Of a DNA stretch of 64,000 bases, positions 36,481-45,797 are shown in pieces. A program made the translations under genes and the position numbers. The notes under the pieces were generated by a model. It was not told the DNA's origin and did no database searches. It was given only the letters and a program-made list of their open reading frames with translations. How positions within the stretch are numbered: the first letter of the stretch is position 1; every line of letters starts with the position of its first letter. This DNA is from an uncultured delta proteobacterium (lineage in GTDB: Bacteria; Myxococcota; Myxococcia; Myxococcales; 40CM-4-68-19), in the NCBI GenBank assembly GCA_903911145.1, contig CAIWCD010000049.1:1-64000 (forward strand), read 5' to 3'.

Positions 36481-38187
36481 TCAGAAGATCCCTCGCTCGC
36501 GATATGCGCCCCAGACCTTGCGGAACACGTCGCAGACCTCGCCCAGCGTCGCGTAGGCCTTCACGGCAGAGAGCACCGGCGGCATCAGATTCGTTCCGCT
36601 TCTGCAAGCCTCTTCGACGGCCCGCAATGTCTCCTGGACCGCTTGCGGACTGCGCGCGCGCTTGACCGCCGCGAGTCGCTCGTTCTGCTCGCGCCCGACC
36701 GACTCCTCGATCTTCAGCGTTGGAATCGGCGCCGACTTCTCGCTCTGGAACGCGTTGACGCCGACAATCTTGCGTGTTCCGCTCTCCACCTCGCGCTGGT
36801 AGGCAAAGGCGCTGTCCGCGATCTCCCTCTGCGGATATCCCTCTTCAATCGCGCGAATGATTCCGCCGAGTTGATCGATCTTCTCGAAGATCTTCAGGCA
36901 GCGCTTCTCCGTTTCGTCGGTGAGGTACTCGACGAAATAGCTTCCGGCCAGAGGATCAACGACGCGATCGACACCGCTCTCGTGCGCGATCAGTTGCTGC
37001 GTGCGCAGCGCGATCGTTACCGCTTCCTGCGTCGGCAGCGCATAGGTCTCATCCAATGAGTTGGTATGCAGCGACTGCGTCCCGCCGAGCACCGCCGCGA
37101 GTCCCTGCAGCGCGGTGCGAACGACGTTGTTGTAGGGCTGCTGCGCGGTCAGCGACACGCCGGCCGTCTGCGCGTGCGTGCGCAGCATCATGCTCGCGGG
37201 TTTCTTCGCGCCGAACTTCTCCCGCATCACCCGTGCCCAGATGCGGCGCGCAGCGCGGAACTTCGCGATCTCCTCGAAGAAGTCGTTGTGGACGTCCCAG
37301 AAGAACGAGAGCCGCGGCGCGAAATCATCGACGTTCATTCCGCGCTTCACGCACTCTTCGACATATCCAAAACCATCCGCGAGAGTAAACGCGAGCTCCT
37401 GCAACGCCGTCGCTCCTGCCTCGCGGATATGATAGCCGCTGATCGAAACCGCATGCCATTTCGGCATATATCGCGACGTATATTCGATCATATCAACGAC
37501 GATGCGCGTTGCCGGCCGCGGGCCGACGACCCACTCCTTCTGGGCGATATATTCCTTTAATACGTCGTTCTGGATCGTGCCGCCGAGCTTGTCCTGCGAG
37601 ACGTTCTGCTGCTCGGCCACCGCGATATACGCGCAGAGCGCATAGATGGCGCTCGCATTAATCGTCATCGAGGTCGTCACGCGGTCGAGTGGAATGCCGC
37701 TGTAGAGAACCTCGAAATCCTTCAGCGTGCTGACCGCGACGCCCTCCTTGCCGACCTCGCCGCGCGACATCGCGTGATCGCAGTCGTAGCCCATCAGCGC
37801 GGGCATATCGAAGGCGGTGGATAGTCCGCTCATTCCATGCTCGAGCAGATACTTGAAGCGCTTGTTGGTATCCTCGGGCGTTCCAAATCCCGCGAACTGC
37901 CGCATCGTCCAGAGCCGTCCTCGATACATCGACGGCTGCGGCCCGCGCGTATAGGGAAACTGGCCGGGAAATCCCAGTTCGCGCTCATATCGCTCGACGT
38001 CCTCTGCGCTCGGATTGCCGATATCCAGCGGCGTCAGCAGGTCGGGAATCGGGATCCCGCCATCCGTCTGAAACGAAGACTGGCGCAGCGGCATCTTCGC
38101 CGCACTCCCGCCGAGATCGATCTTTGTCCACGCATCCTGGCTGGCCTTCAGCCGTGCGCGCGCTTCGCTATCTCTGGAGTCGCTCAT
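36481..38187 (-). CDS. acyl-CoA mutase large subunit, isobutyryl-CoA mutase-like residues
   Basis: 568 residues of the methylmalonyl-CoA mutase alpha family, without a fused B12 domain, so it works with the small subunit at 35225. The barrel is complete: [62 protein letters not shown] and [13 protein letters not shown]. The substrate-specificity positions read Phe98 in TMRQFAGFG and Gln216 in KEYIAQKEW. In methylmalonyl-CoA mutase these are Tyr and Arg; in isobutyryl-CoA mutase they are Phe and Gln. The spacing of 118 residues is the same in all three. It therefore probably interconverts isobutyryl- and n-butyryl-CoA. Confidence 0.88.
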   Translation of the reverse strand: MSDSRDSEARARLKASQDAWTKIDLGGSAAKMPLRQSSFQTDGGIPIPDLLTPLDIGNPSAEDVERYERELGFPGQFPYTRGPQPSMYRGRLWTMRQFAGFGTPEDTNKRFKYLLEHGMSGLSTAFDMPALMGYDCDHAMSRGEVGKEGVAVSTLKDFEVLYSGIPLDRVTTSMTINASAIYALCAYIAVAEQQNVSQDKLGGTIQNDVLKEYIAQKEWVVGPRPATRIVVDMIEYTSRYMPKWHAVSISGYHIREAGATALQELAFTLADGFGYVEECVKRGMNVDDFAPRLSFFWDVHNDFFEEIAKFRAARRIWARVMREKFGAKKPASMMLRTHAQTAGVSLTAQQPYNNVVRTALQGLAAVLGGTQSLHTNSLDETYALPTQEAVTIALRTQQLIAHESGVDRVVDPLAGSYFVEYLTDETEKRCLKIFEKIDQLGGIIRAIEEGYPQREIADSAFAYQREVESGTRKIVGVNAFQSEKSAPIPTLKIEESVGREQNERLAAVKRARSPQAVQETLRAVEEACRSGTNLMPPVLSAVKAYATLGEVCDVFRKVWGAYRERGIF

Positions 38188-38236
38188 GTCGAGCGAGATA
38201 TCACGAGCGGAGCCGTCGATTCAAAAGCAATCCCGG

Positions 38237-39388
38237 TCAACGCTCTTTAAGCACATCGCGCGCGATCACCAGTCGCTGGATCTCGCTGGTGCCCTCATAG
38301 ATCGTCGTCACGCGTGCATCGCGATAGTGCCGTTCGGCGGGGAACTCATCGATATATCCATATCCGCCATGAATCTGGACGGAGATATCGCAGGCCCGGT
38401 TGGCCTTCTCGCTGGCGAATAGCTTCGCCATCGAGCCTTCACTGGTGAACGGGCGACCGGCCTCCTTCAATACCGCGGCTCGCAGCACGAGCAGGCGCGC
38501 CGCAGCGAGCTCCGTATCGACGTCGGCGAGCATGAATCGAAGCGCCTGGAATTCGCCGATTGGCTTGCCGAATGCGCTGCGCTCCTTCGCATATCGAACG
38601 GCGCAATTCATTGCTGCCGTGCCGATTCCGATCGATTGCGCGCCAATCCCGATGCGTCCGCCGTCGAGCGCGGCGAGCGCGATGGAGAAGCCTTGACCCT
38701 CCACGCCCAGCATTGCGCTGGCTGGCACACGGAGATCCTCGAACGTGAGCGCAACCGTGCTCGACGCACGCAGGCCCATCTTGTCTTCCTTCTTGCCGAT
38801 GTGCAGGCCCGTGGCGCCGGCCTCGACGAGAAAGCAGGAGATCCCTTTGTGCGCCGAATCAGGCGCGCCAGTCCTGGCCCAGACGATGATGACGCCCGCG
38901 CGATCGCCGGCGCTGATCCACTGCTTGCTGCCGTTGATCACGAAATCGCTGCCGTCGCGGCGCGCGCTGGTGCGCATCGCTGCGGGATCGGAACCGCAGT
39001 GCGATTCGGAGAGGCCAAACGAGGCGGCCGTAAATCGGCCTGACGTGATCTCAGGGACGTAGCGCGTCTTCTGCACATCGGTGCCGAAGCGCACGAGCGT
39101 CTCGGCAACCATGTTGTTGACTGCCATCGTCACGGCCGTCGACGCGCACCCCTGCGCGACCTCCATCATTGCCAACGCATATGAGACAGCGCCGGCCTCC
39201 GCGCCGCCGAGGGACTCGGGGATATTCACGCCCATCAGGCCAAGTTCGGCGAGCGCGCGGCTGTGCTCGACTGGGAACGCCTGCTCACGATCCATCCGCG
39301 CGGCATCAGGAGCAAGCGATTGCTGCGCATAGGCCCGCGCAGTCTTCTGCACTGCGGCCTGCGTCTCGGACGGTTCAAACAGGGTCAT
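38237..39388 (-). CDS. acyl-CoA dehydrogenase (first of three)
   Basis: 383 residues. Acyl-CoA dehydrogenase signatures include FGLSESHCGSDPAAMRTSA, NGSKQWISAGDRAG and QIHGGYGYIDEFPAERHYRD. The catalytic base lies in IYEGTSEIQRLVIAR (Glu in YEGTSE). The enzyme makes the 2,3-enoyl-CoA with FAD and passes electrons to ETF. The chain-length preference cannot be decided from sequence. It is most like short/branched or butyryl-CoA enzymes in length. It is 49 bases upstream of the mutase. Confidence 0.93.
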   Translation of the reverse strand: MTLFEPSETQAAVQKTARAYAQQSLAPDAARMDREQAFPVEHSRALAELGLMGVNIPESLGGAEAGAVSYALAMMEVAQGCASTAVTMAVNNMVAETLVRFGTDVQKTRYVPEITSGRFTAASFGLSESHCGSDPAAMRTSARRDGSDFVINGSKQWISAGDRAGVIIVWARTGAPDSAHKGISCFLVEAGATGLHIGKKEDKMGLRASSTVALTFEDLRVPASAMLGVEGQGFSIALAALDGGRIGIGAQSIGIGTAAMNCAVRYAKERSAFGKPIGEFQALRFMLADVDTELAAARLLVLRAAVLKEAGRPFTSEGSMAKLFASEKANRACDISVQIHGGYGYIDEFPAERHYRDARVTTIYEGTSEIQRLVIARDVLKER

Positions 39389-39427
39389 ATCGACTTGGAT
39401 CCCTCTGCCCGTCCGCGTGGCGGGCAG

Positions 39428-39907
39428 CTACTCGCTCTTCGGCGTAGGCGGCGGCTGGCCGGGCCGGCGCAGCACGATGTACATCTTCTCGAACTCGAGT
39501 GCGAAAGCCTCGACCTGCTTGCGCAGCAGAGAGCGTTCAATCAGCACGCCGTCAGAACTCGTCAGCTTGAACTCGCGCGCGACCGCGATCCCCTTTTCGG
39601 TGATCGACCAGCGCGCATGCCCTGCCTCGCGAACGACGCCGACGCGAACGAAGTCGCTGATCGCCATCGCCAGAGACGTATGCCACCGCGCGAGACGCCG
39701 CTCGAGGGGGTTCGATTCCCAGTCGCGCGCGTTGAGCGTGACGATATCGCGGATATGCGTATAGATGTCTGCAATCCCCGCCGAGCCGCCGCCGAACAGC
39801 AGCGCGGAGAGCAGCGGAGCACAGAATACCTGTCGCGGGGTTAGCTGGTCGGCCATAGCCACCCCGATATCGCTGCGGTCGATAAGAGCCGCGCTTGCCA
39901 ATCCCAT
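39428..39907 (-). CDS. winged-helix (Mrr-N-like) protein of unknown function
   Basis: About 159 residues. The central part resembles the N-terminal winged helix of Mrr-type proteins: a glycine-rich start (APLLSALLFGGGSAGIADIY), a charged helix, then RWHTSLAMAISDFVRVGVVR and ARWSITEKGIAVA, the wing. No nuclease domain is attached. It may be a transcription regulator of the acyl-CoA block. The ATG at 39907 has GGGGGTG upstream; a TTG at 39946 that overlaps the previous stop and a later ATG are alternatives. It lies between two acyl-CoA dehydrogenase genes. Confidence 0.6.
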   Translation of the reverse strand: MGLASAALIDRSDIGVAMADQLTPRQVFCAPLLSALLFGGGSAGIADIYTHIRDIVTLNARDWESNPLERRLARWHTSLAMAISDFVRVGVVREAGHARWSITEKGIAVAREFKLTSSDGVLIERSLLRKQVEAFALEFEKMYIVLRRPGQPPPTPKSE

Positions 39908-39942
39908 CGCCTCACCCCCATCACAATGCGGACCATGCCAAT

Positions 39943-41085
39943 TCAAGCCTTGAGTAGCGCGTTGGCAATCACGAGCCGTTGAATCTCGCTCGTACCTTCG
40001 TAGATTTCAGTGATGCGCGCGTCGCGGAAGTGCCGCTCGATGGGCAACTCCTTCGAGTAGCCCATGCCGCCGTGGATCTGTACCGACTTGTCGGTCACCC
40101 GCCCGCTCATCTCGGATGCGTACAACTTGGCCATCGACGATTCGCGCGAGTGGCGCACGCCCGCGTCCTTCATGCTCGCCGCGCGCAGCGTCAGCAACTG
40201 AGCCGCGGAGATCTCCGTGGCCATATCCGCCAGCATGAATTGAATCGCCTGGTGGTTCGAGATCGGCACGTCGAAGGTCTTGCGAACCTTCGCGTACTCG
40301 CGCGCGCCCTCGAAGGCCGCCCGCGCGATGCCGATCGCCTGCGCTGCGATGCCGATGCGTCCACCGTCGAGCGTCGCCATCGCGATCTTGAAGCCGTCTC
40401 CCTCGTTGCCGAGTCGCTGCGACTCGTGCACCTCGAGGTTGTCGAAGAACATCGTGCAAGACGGAGATGCGCAGATCCCGAGCTTCTCATCTGCCTTCTG
40501 GCGCAAGAATCCGGGCGCGTTCGTCTCGACGAGAAACGCCGTGATGCCCTTGGTTCCCTTGCTCGGATCCGTGATCGTGAAGAGGACCATCGCGTCCGCG
40601 ACGGGGCCGTTGGTGATCCAGTTCTTCGTCCCGTTGATGACGTACTTGTCGCCCTTCTTCACCGCGAGCGTGCGCTGCTCCGCTGCGTCGCTGCCTGCGT
40701 TCGGCTCGGTGAGCCCGAAACAGCCGAGCTTCTGGCCGCTCGCAAACGGCGTGAGGAAACGCTCGCGCTGTGCATCGGTGCCGAACTTGTAGACCGGGTC
40801 GCAATAGAGCGAATTCGACACCGAGAGCGTCACGCCCGTCGAGGCGCAACCGCGCGAGATCTCCTCGACGGCAAGCGCATACGCGACGTTGTCCATCCCC
40901 GCGCCGCCCCACTTCTCGGGCACCGCGACGGCGAAGAGGCCCAACTCGGCGCACTTCTTCACCGCCTCGGCCGGGAACGTGTGCGCGCGGTCCCACGCGC
41001 TCGCATTGGGCTTGAGCTCCTTCTCCGCGAACTCACGGCAGGTGTCGCGAAGCAGCCGTTGCTCGTCGGTCAGTTCAGTCAGCAT
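39943..41085 (-). CDS. acyl-CoA dehydrogenase (second of three)
   Basis: 380 residues. Signature blocks are FGLTEPNAGSDAAEQRTLAV, NGTKNWITNGPVADAMVLFT, IQIMLADMATEI-like helices and QIHGGMGYSKELPIERHFRD. The catalytic glutamate lies in IYEGTSEIQRLVIA. It is close to butyryl- or short-chain-type enzymes (LGSNAG-type FAD contact replaced by TEPNAGSD). The ATG is followed by a typical helix (LTELTDEQRLLRDTCREFAE). It would suit butyryl-CoA made by the isobutyryl-type mutase, but that is inference. Confidence 0.93.
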   Translation of the reverse strand: MLTELTDEQRLLRDTCREFAEKELKPNASAWDRAHTFPAEAVKKCAELGLFAVAVPEKWGGAGMDNVAYALAVEEISRGCASTGVTLSVSNSLYCDPVYKFGTDAQRERFLTPFASGQKLGCFGLTEPNAGSDAAEQRTLAVKKGDKYVINGTKNWITNGPVADAMVLFTITDPSKGTKGITAFLVETNAPGFLRQKADEKLGICASPSCTMFFDNLEVHESQRLGNEGDGFKIAMATLDGGRIGIAAQAIGIARAAFEGAREYAKVRKTFDVPISNHQAIQFMLADMATEISAAQLLTLRAASMKDAGVRHSRESSMAKLYASEMSGRVTDKSVQIHGGMGYSKELPIERHFRDARITEIYEGTSEIQRLVIANALLKA

Positions 41086-41171
41086 AGGCGTCGCAAACCA
41101 TCTCAGAAGAAGGAGTCTTCAAGCCACGCAACGAGGCCGTGGACAGTACACGTTGTCGTCAGCGATGCAAG

Positions 41172-41525
41172 TCAGGGAGTAGCGGTGCTCTTCGCTGGGG
41201 TCGCCGGAGCATACTTGGCGGGGTTCTTCTTGAACTTCTTCCTGCAGCCCCCGCAGCAGAACGCGTAGGTGCGCCCCTCGTGCACGTGGAAATCGGTCTC
41301 GTCGTCAACCTGGAAGACCTCGCCCGAAACAGCGCAGGTCGCCCAGGTGCCGATCGCCGGCTGCTTGTCGAACGAGCTCGGAGCACCCGTGTGCTTCTTC
41401 GCCTCGGCCTCCTCCGCCTCGGACTTCTCGTGCTCGCCGCCGTGCGCGCGCGCCGCCACAGGCGCGAGCATCAGGCCAGCGAGGATCGCGATCAGCGCGC
41501 TCTTCATCCGCATCATGTTCGTCAT
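41172..41525 (-). CDS. secreted YHS/TRASH-like cysteine-rich protein
   Basis: 117 residues. A signal peptide (MKSALIAILAGLMLAPVAAR, after a short lead) is followed by a His/Glu-rich stretch (AHGGEHEKSEAEEAEAKKHT). The C-terminal YHS-like domain has CAVSGEVF, a HVHEGRTYAFCCGGCRKKF block and NPAKY. Such domains bind metals or contact copper and nickel proteins in the periplasm. The gene is set between two acyl-CoA dehydrogenase genes, two bases after the third dehydrogenase's stop. The context is odd for its function. Confidence 0.75.
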   Translation of the reverse strand: MTNMMRMKSALIAILAGLMLAPVAARAHGGEHEKSEAEEAEAKKHTGAPSSFDKQPAIGTWATCAVSGEVFQVDDETDFHVHEGRTYAFCCGGCRKKFKKNPAKYAPATPAKSTATP

Positions 41526-41527
41526 GG

Positions 41528-42685
41528 CTAGACCCCCGCCGACGCTGCAGCAATGAGGCTGCGGCCAATGACCATGCGCTGAATCTGCGACGTCCCCTCG
41601 TAGATCTGCAGCAGCTTCGCGTCTCGCATCAGTTTCTCCACCGGATACTCCTTCGTGTAGCCATAGCCGCCGAAAATCTGCACGGCATCGGTCGCCACCT
41701 GCATTGCCGAGTCTGCCCCGAACGCCTTCGCGTAGGCCGACTCAATCGCGTCGAGCTTGCCCTGCCCGATGTTCCACGCAGCCTTGAGCATCAGCAGGCG
41801 CGTCGCTTCATACTTCATCGCCATGTCGGCGAGCATGAATTGGATCGCCTGGAACTGGCCGATCGCCTGGCCGAACGCCTTGCGCTCCGTCGCGTACTTC
41901 GTGCACTCCTCAAGCGCGCGCCGCATGATGCCCGTCGCTCCTGCGGCAATCCACGGACGCGAGCGATCGAACGTCTTCATCGCGACCTTGAAGCCCTGCC
42001 CTTCGGCGCCGACAAGGTGCGCCTTCGTGAGCTTCACGTCCTCGTAGATGATGTCGCAGGTGTTGGACGCGCGCTGGCCGAGCTTGTCCTCCTTGCGGCC
42101 CACCGAGACGCCCGGCAGATCGCGCGGGACGACGAAGCAGGTGATCCCCTTGTGGCGGTCCGTTGCGTCGCCTGTGCGTGCGAACGTCGTGTACCAGTTG
42201 GCATAGGCGCCGTTGGTGATCCAGCGCTTGATGCCGTTGAGGATCCACTCGTCGCCGACCTTGCGCACCGTGGTCCGCATGCCCGCCACGTCCGAGCCCG
42301 CGTCCGGCTCGCTGCAGGCGTATGCCGCGAACGAGCAGGAGTCGGTGAGCTGTCCGAGGTAGTTCTTCTTCTGCTCCTCGGTGCCCGCGAGGATCAGCGG
42401 CATCGCGGCGAGGTTGTTCCCTGCGAGCGTCGTCCCGATCCCGGCGCAACCGAAATTGATCTCCTCCTGCATCAGCACGTGATCCAGCGTCGAGAGACCG
42501 AGGCCGCCGTACTCCTGCGGCACCTCTCCGTTCATCAGGCCGAGCTCCCAGCCCTCCTTGCAGATCTCCGAGGGAAACGTCCCGTGCTCGTCGAGCTTCT
42601 GCGCGACGGGGATGATCTTCTCCTTGGTGAACTTGCGAGCCGTTGCAATCAGGCGCTGCTGGTCATCGTTCAGCGAAAAATCCAT
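41528..42685 (-). CDS. acyl-CoA dehydrogenase (third of three)
   Basis: 385 residues. It has ACSEPDAGSDVAGMRTTVRK, NGIKRWITNGAYANWYTTFA, KLGQRASNTCDIIYEDVKL and QIFGGYGYTKEYPVEKLMRD. The catalytic glutamate is in IYEGTSQIQRMVIG. This set, with Ser-Gln in place of Ser-Glu after the catalytic Glu, looks medium-chain (MCAD-like). It lies between an enoyl-CoA hydratase and the YHS-like gene. Together with the hydratase and hydroxyacyl dehydrogenase upstream it makes a short beta-oxidation set. Confidence 0.93.
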   Translation of the reverse strand: MDFSLNDDQQRLIATARKFTKEKIIPVAQKLDEHGTFPSEICKEGWELGLMNGEVPQEYGGLGLSTLDHVLMQEEINFGCAGIGTTLAGNNLAAMPLILAGTEEQKKNYLGQLTDSCSFAAYACSEPDAGSDVAGMRTTVRKVGDEWILNGIKRWITNGAYANWYTTFARTGDATDRHKGITCFVVPRDLPGVSVGRKEDKLGQRASNTCDIIYEDVKLTKAHLVGAEGQGFKVAMKTFDRSRPWIAAGATGIMRRALEECTKYATERKAFGQAIGQFQAIQFMLADMAMKYEATRLLMLKAAWNIGQGKLDAIESAYAKAFGADSAMQVATDAVQIFGGYGYTKEYPVEKLMRDAKLLQIYEGTSQIQRMVIGRSLIAAASAGV

Positions 42686-42720
42686 GGTGTGTCTCTCCGC
42701 GGTGTCTTGAACTCAGTGGG

Positions 42721-43512
42721 CTACTTGCGGGTGAACGTCGCCGGCCGCTTTTCGACAAACGCGCGCATTCCCTCGCGGCGGTCGTCGGTGTCAAAGAGAA
42801 GTCCGAAGGTGTCGCATTCCTGGTGATTCGCGTCGCGCAACGGCACATCCGCTCCGTGCTCGACGAGCTGCTTCACGCGTGCGATGGCGAGCGGACCCTT
42901 CGTCGCGATCTTCTGCGCCACGTTCTTGCAGTGGGCGAGCAGCTGATCCTTCGGGAGCACGTCGAGGACGAGACCAATCTCGTGCGCCTTCTTCGCGTCG
43001 ATCATGTCGCCCGTGAAGAGCAGCTCCTTCGCGCGCATCTTGCCGAGCAGTCGCGGCAGGCGCTGCGAGCCGCCGAAGCCAGGGACGACGCCGAGATTCA
43101 CTTCGGGTTGTCCGAGACGCGCGTTCTCCGAGCAGTAGATAAGGTCGCACGCGAGCGCCATCTCGAGGCCGCCGCCGAGCGCAAATCCGTTGATCGCCGC
43201 GATCATCGCGCAGGGCAGGGCCTCCATCAGGGCAGTCGCGATGTGCCCGAGTTGCGAGAACTCGCGCCCGGCCCATGCGCCCATCGGCGCCATCTCCGCG
43301 ATGTCCGCGCCCGCGACGAACGCCTTCTCTCCCGAGCCGGTCAGGATGATCGCGCGCACCGCATCCGCGCCCTCGCCCAACTCGCGCAGCGCCAGCGTGA
43401 GCTCGCGCAGCATCATCGCGTTGAGCGCATTGAGCGCCTTGGGCCGATTGAACGAGATGATCCCGATCGGGCCTTCGCGTTCAACCAGCAGCGTTTCGTA
43501 GGTTGCAGTCAT
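42721..43512 (-). CDS. enoyl-CoA hydratase (crotonase)
   Basis: 263 residues with the crotonase signatures. Oxyanion-hole segment EKAFVAGADIAEMAPMGAWA and INGFALGGGLEMALACDLIY precede the two catalytic glutamates (GQPEVNLGVVPGFGGSQRLP). The C-terminal half has KKAHEIGLVLDVL. Catalytic residues look complete, so hydration of crotonyl-CoA-type substrates is the expected role. It follows the 3-hydroxyacyl-CoA dehydrogenase gene by 22 bases on the same strand. Good start (ATG, MTATYETLL). Confidence 0.93.
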   Translation of the reverse strand: MTATYETLLVEREGPIGIISFNRPKALNALNAMMLRELTLALRELGEGADAVRAIILTGSGEKAFVAGADIAEMAPMGAWAGREFSQLGHIATALMEALPCAMIAAINGFALGGGLEMALACDLIYCSENARLGQPEVNLGVVPGFGGSQRLPRLLGKMRAKELLFTGDMIDAKKAHEIGLVLDVLPKDQLLAHCKNVAQKIATKGPLAIARVKQLVEHGADVPLRDANHQECDTFGLLFDTDDRREGMRAFVEKRPATFTRK

Positions 43513-43534
43513 CGCGCGCTCTCGTGGGTTCGTC

Positions 43535-44383
43535 TTAGTACGCGAAGAAGCCGCGCTTGCTCTTCTTGCCGAGCCAGCCCGCCTCGACGTGCTGCCGCAG
43601 AATCGGCGCGGGACGATACTTGTCCTCGCCGAGCCCCTTGTGCAGCACCTCGGCGATCGACAGGCAGGTATCGAGCCCGATGAAATCGGCGAGCGTGAGC
43701 GGCCCCATCGGCTGGTTGGTCCCCAGCTTCATCGCGGTGTCGATGTCGGCGGCAGAGCCGAGACCTTCCTGAAGCGCGAAGCAGGCCTCGTTGATCATCG
43801 GGATGAGGATGCGATTGACGATGAACCCCGGCATGTCCTTCGAGAGGACGGTCGTCTTGCCGAGCTTCTTCGCGAGCGCGTCGGTCGCGGCGTAGGTCGC
43901 GTCGCTTGTCTGGATCGCACGGATGATCTCGACGAGCTGCATGACCGGCACGGGATTCATGAAGTGCATGCCGATGACCCGCTCGGGAGCAGGCACGCTC
44001 GCGGCGAGCCGCGTGATCGGAATGCTCGAGGTGTTCGACGCGAGGATCGCCTCGGTGCCCATCGCGCGCGCGAGCCCCTCGAAGACCTTGCGCTTGACCG
44101 CCTCGTTCTCGGTGACGGCCTCGACCGCGATCTGCGCGCCGGCCGCATCATCTGTAGATCGCCCGCCCTTGATGCGAGCGATCGTGGCCGCCGCAAGTTC
44201 CGCCGTGAGCTTGCCCTTCGTGACCGCCCTGTCGAGCTGCGCGCGAATGCCCGCGAGCCCTTTCTCGACGAGCGCGCCATCCTGATCGATGAGCACCACC
44301 TCGAGGCCCGCTTGCGCGGCGACCTGCGCGATGCCCGCGCCCATCTGACCTGCGCCCACGACCGCCAGTTTGCGAATGTCCAC
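43535..44383 (-). CDS. 3-hydroxyacyl-CoA (3-hydroxybutyryl-CoA) dehydrogenase
   Basis: 282 residues, the short Hbd form. NAD Rossmann motif VVGAGQMGAGIAQVAA at the N-terminus, ASNTSSIPITRLA, the HFMNPVPVMQLVEII block with the catalytic His, KDMPGFIVNRIL, and the C-terminal helical domain (MGPLTLADFIGLDTC). The GTG at 44383 has GGAG six bases upstream, and the longer in-frame extension is not used. It is the first gene of the beta-oxidation block and is divergent from a histidine kinase gene 83 bases away. Confidence 0.92.
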   Translation of the reverse strand: MDIRKLAVVGAGQMGAGIAQVAAQAGLEVVLIDQDGALVEKGLAGIRAQLDRAVTKGKLTAELAAATIARIKGGRSTDDAAGAQIAVEAVTENEAVKRKVFEGLARAMGTEAILASNTSSIPITRLAASVPAPERVIGMHFMNPVPVMQLVEIIRAIQTSDATYAATDALAKKLGKTTVLSKDMPGFIVNRILIPMINEACFALQEGLGSAADIDTAMKLGTNQPMGPLTLADFIGLDTCLSIAEVLHKGLGEDKYRPAPILRQHVEAGWLGKKSKRGFFAY

Positions 44384-44465
44384 GTGCGCTCCGCGAGAGA
44401 GGGCGCGCAAGATGCGCGGGCGTCTTAGGGCTGTCAAGGCGCGGCGTGCGTTGTTACGGTGCGGC

Positions 44466-45341
44466 ATGACGTCCCGCTCTGACGATCGCTCGATTCGCAC
44501 CAGGCCCAGCGCGAAGAAAACGCCCCAGCGCGCATCGCCGCGCGTGAAAACAACTCCGAAGAAACCGCGAAAGGCGCGGACGGAACTTGCGCTCGCGGAG
44601 GCGGAGCGGCGGCTCACCGTCGAGTTGCGTGCAGAGATCGAGCGACTGCGTGCGCAGGACGAGCGCAAGGACAACTTTCTCGCGAACGTGTCGCACGAGT
44701 TGCGCTCTCCGCTGGTGACGATGCTCGGCTACAACGACCTTCTGCTCACCGAGAAACTCGGGCCGATCAGTGATCGGCAGCGGCAGTGCCTGCAGATCTC
44801 CCGCTCGAGCGGGAAGCGGCTCAAGCAGTTCATCGAGGAGTTGATGGACTTCTCGCGCTTCGAGTTGACGCGCACCCAGATGCGGCCTTCCCGCTTTTCT
44901 CTTCGCGAACTGATTGCGCATGCGGCGGAAGGGCTCACGCCCAGGCTGCTTGAGCGGCGCATCTCCATTCGCCAGCGCATCGGGCGCAACGTCAGCGAGG
45001 CCGTGGGCGATCGCGGGCGGATCCTCCAGGTCCTCGCCAATCTGCTCTCGAACGCGGAGCGCGCTTGCCGCGACGGCGGCCGCATCACACTCTCGGCGGA
45101 AGTTCGCGCCGGCGCTCTCGCGATCTCGGTGCAGGACGACGGAAGCGGCATCGCCCCGGAGCACGTCGAGCGCATCTTCGATCGGCTCTATCAAGTCGGC
45201 GACGCGAAGGGCACCTCGAAGCAGGGCCTCGGGTTGGGGTTGAACATCGTGAAGTCGATCGTCGAGGCGCACGGCGGTGGAGTGACGGTGCAGAGCGTCG
45301 TCGGCAAGGGTTCGACGTTCACCTTCACCCTGCCGCTGTAG
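44466..45341 (+). CDS. soluble sensor histidine kinase without input domain
   Basis: 291 residues. A Lys/Arg-rich N-terminus (SAKKTPQRASPRVKTTPKKP) runs into a coiled coil, then HisKA with the H-box VSHELRSPLVTML (His77) and a HATPase_c with the N-box LLSNAERACRDGG and G boxes DDGSGIAPEHVER and GLGLGLNIVKS. There is no transmembrane or PAS domain. The basic N-terminus resembles histone-like tails and might bind DNA or acidic partners. The ATG at 44466 is taken because upstream residues look non-coding. It is divergent from the hydroxyacyl-CoA dehydrogenase gene. Confidence 0.85.
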   Translation: MTSRSDDRSIRTRPSAKKTPQRASPRVKTTPKKPRKARTELALAEAERRLTVELRAEIERLRAQDERKDNFLANVSHELRSPLVTMLGYNDLLLTEKLGPISDRQRQCLQISRSSGKRLKQFIEELMDFSRFELTRTQMRPSRFSLRELIAHAAEGLTPRLLERRISIRQRIGRNVSEAVGDRGRILQVLANLLSNAERACRDGGRITLSAEVRAGALAISVQDDGSGIAPEHVERIFDRLYQVGDAKGTSKQGLGLGLNIVKSIVEAHGGGVTVQSVVGKGSTFTFTLPL

Positions 45342-45359
45342 ATATGTCTCCCCGCGCTG

Positions 45360-45797
45360 CTACTCCGCGCGCTCGGCCGCCACCCGCGCGGGTTTGCTGA
45401 CATCCAGTTCGATCTGCGCCCGCGTGCGTCGGGTTGGACGCGAGCGATAGACCAGGTCTGCCTCCAGCTCGGCCGTGCCAGGCTTGGCCCGCAGCTCATT
45501 CCGGAGAATCTGCGGCGCTCCTGCGTGATCGAAGTTGAGCACCGTGCGCGAAAGCAGATGCCCTTCTCTGGTGACGAGCAGGTCGACCTCGCTCAACTCT
45601 CCTGGCATCGCAGCGGCAAGATCAAGCTCGATGACCAGATCGCGTGGCTTGCGCAACTGCGTCCAGAGCACCAGCCCACCCGCGAGGAGCGCGAGAAAGC
45701 CGAGGCGCAGCAGTCGCTGCCGCGGAGTGTCCTTCTCGTGCGGATGGCGCGCGTCGACTCCGGCCGCCGTCTCCCCGGGTTGCAACTCGACGGTCAC
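45360..45797 (-). CDS. single-pass membrane protein of unknown function
   Basis: 145 residues. One transmembrane helix (LRLGFLALLAGGLVLWTQLR, about 28-48) is followed by a beta-rich extracytoplasmic region (VIELDLAAAMPGELSEVDLL, SRTVLNFDHAGAPQILRNEL). No domain recognised. The GTG start overlaps the stop of the preceding gene by four bases, so it is translationally coupled to it. It converges on the histidine kinase. Confidence 0.6.
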   Translation of the reverse strand: MTVELQPGETAAGVDARHPHEKDTPRQRLLRLGFLALLAGGLVLWTQLRKPRDLVIELDLAAAMPGELSEVDLLVTREGHLLSRTVLNFDHAGAPQILRNELRAKPGTAELEADLVYRSRPTRRTRAQIELDVSKPARVAAERAE

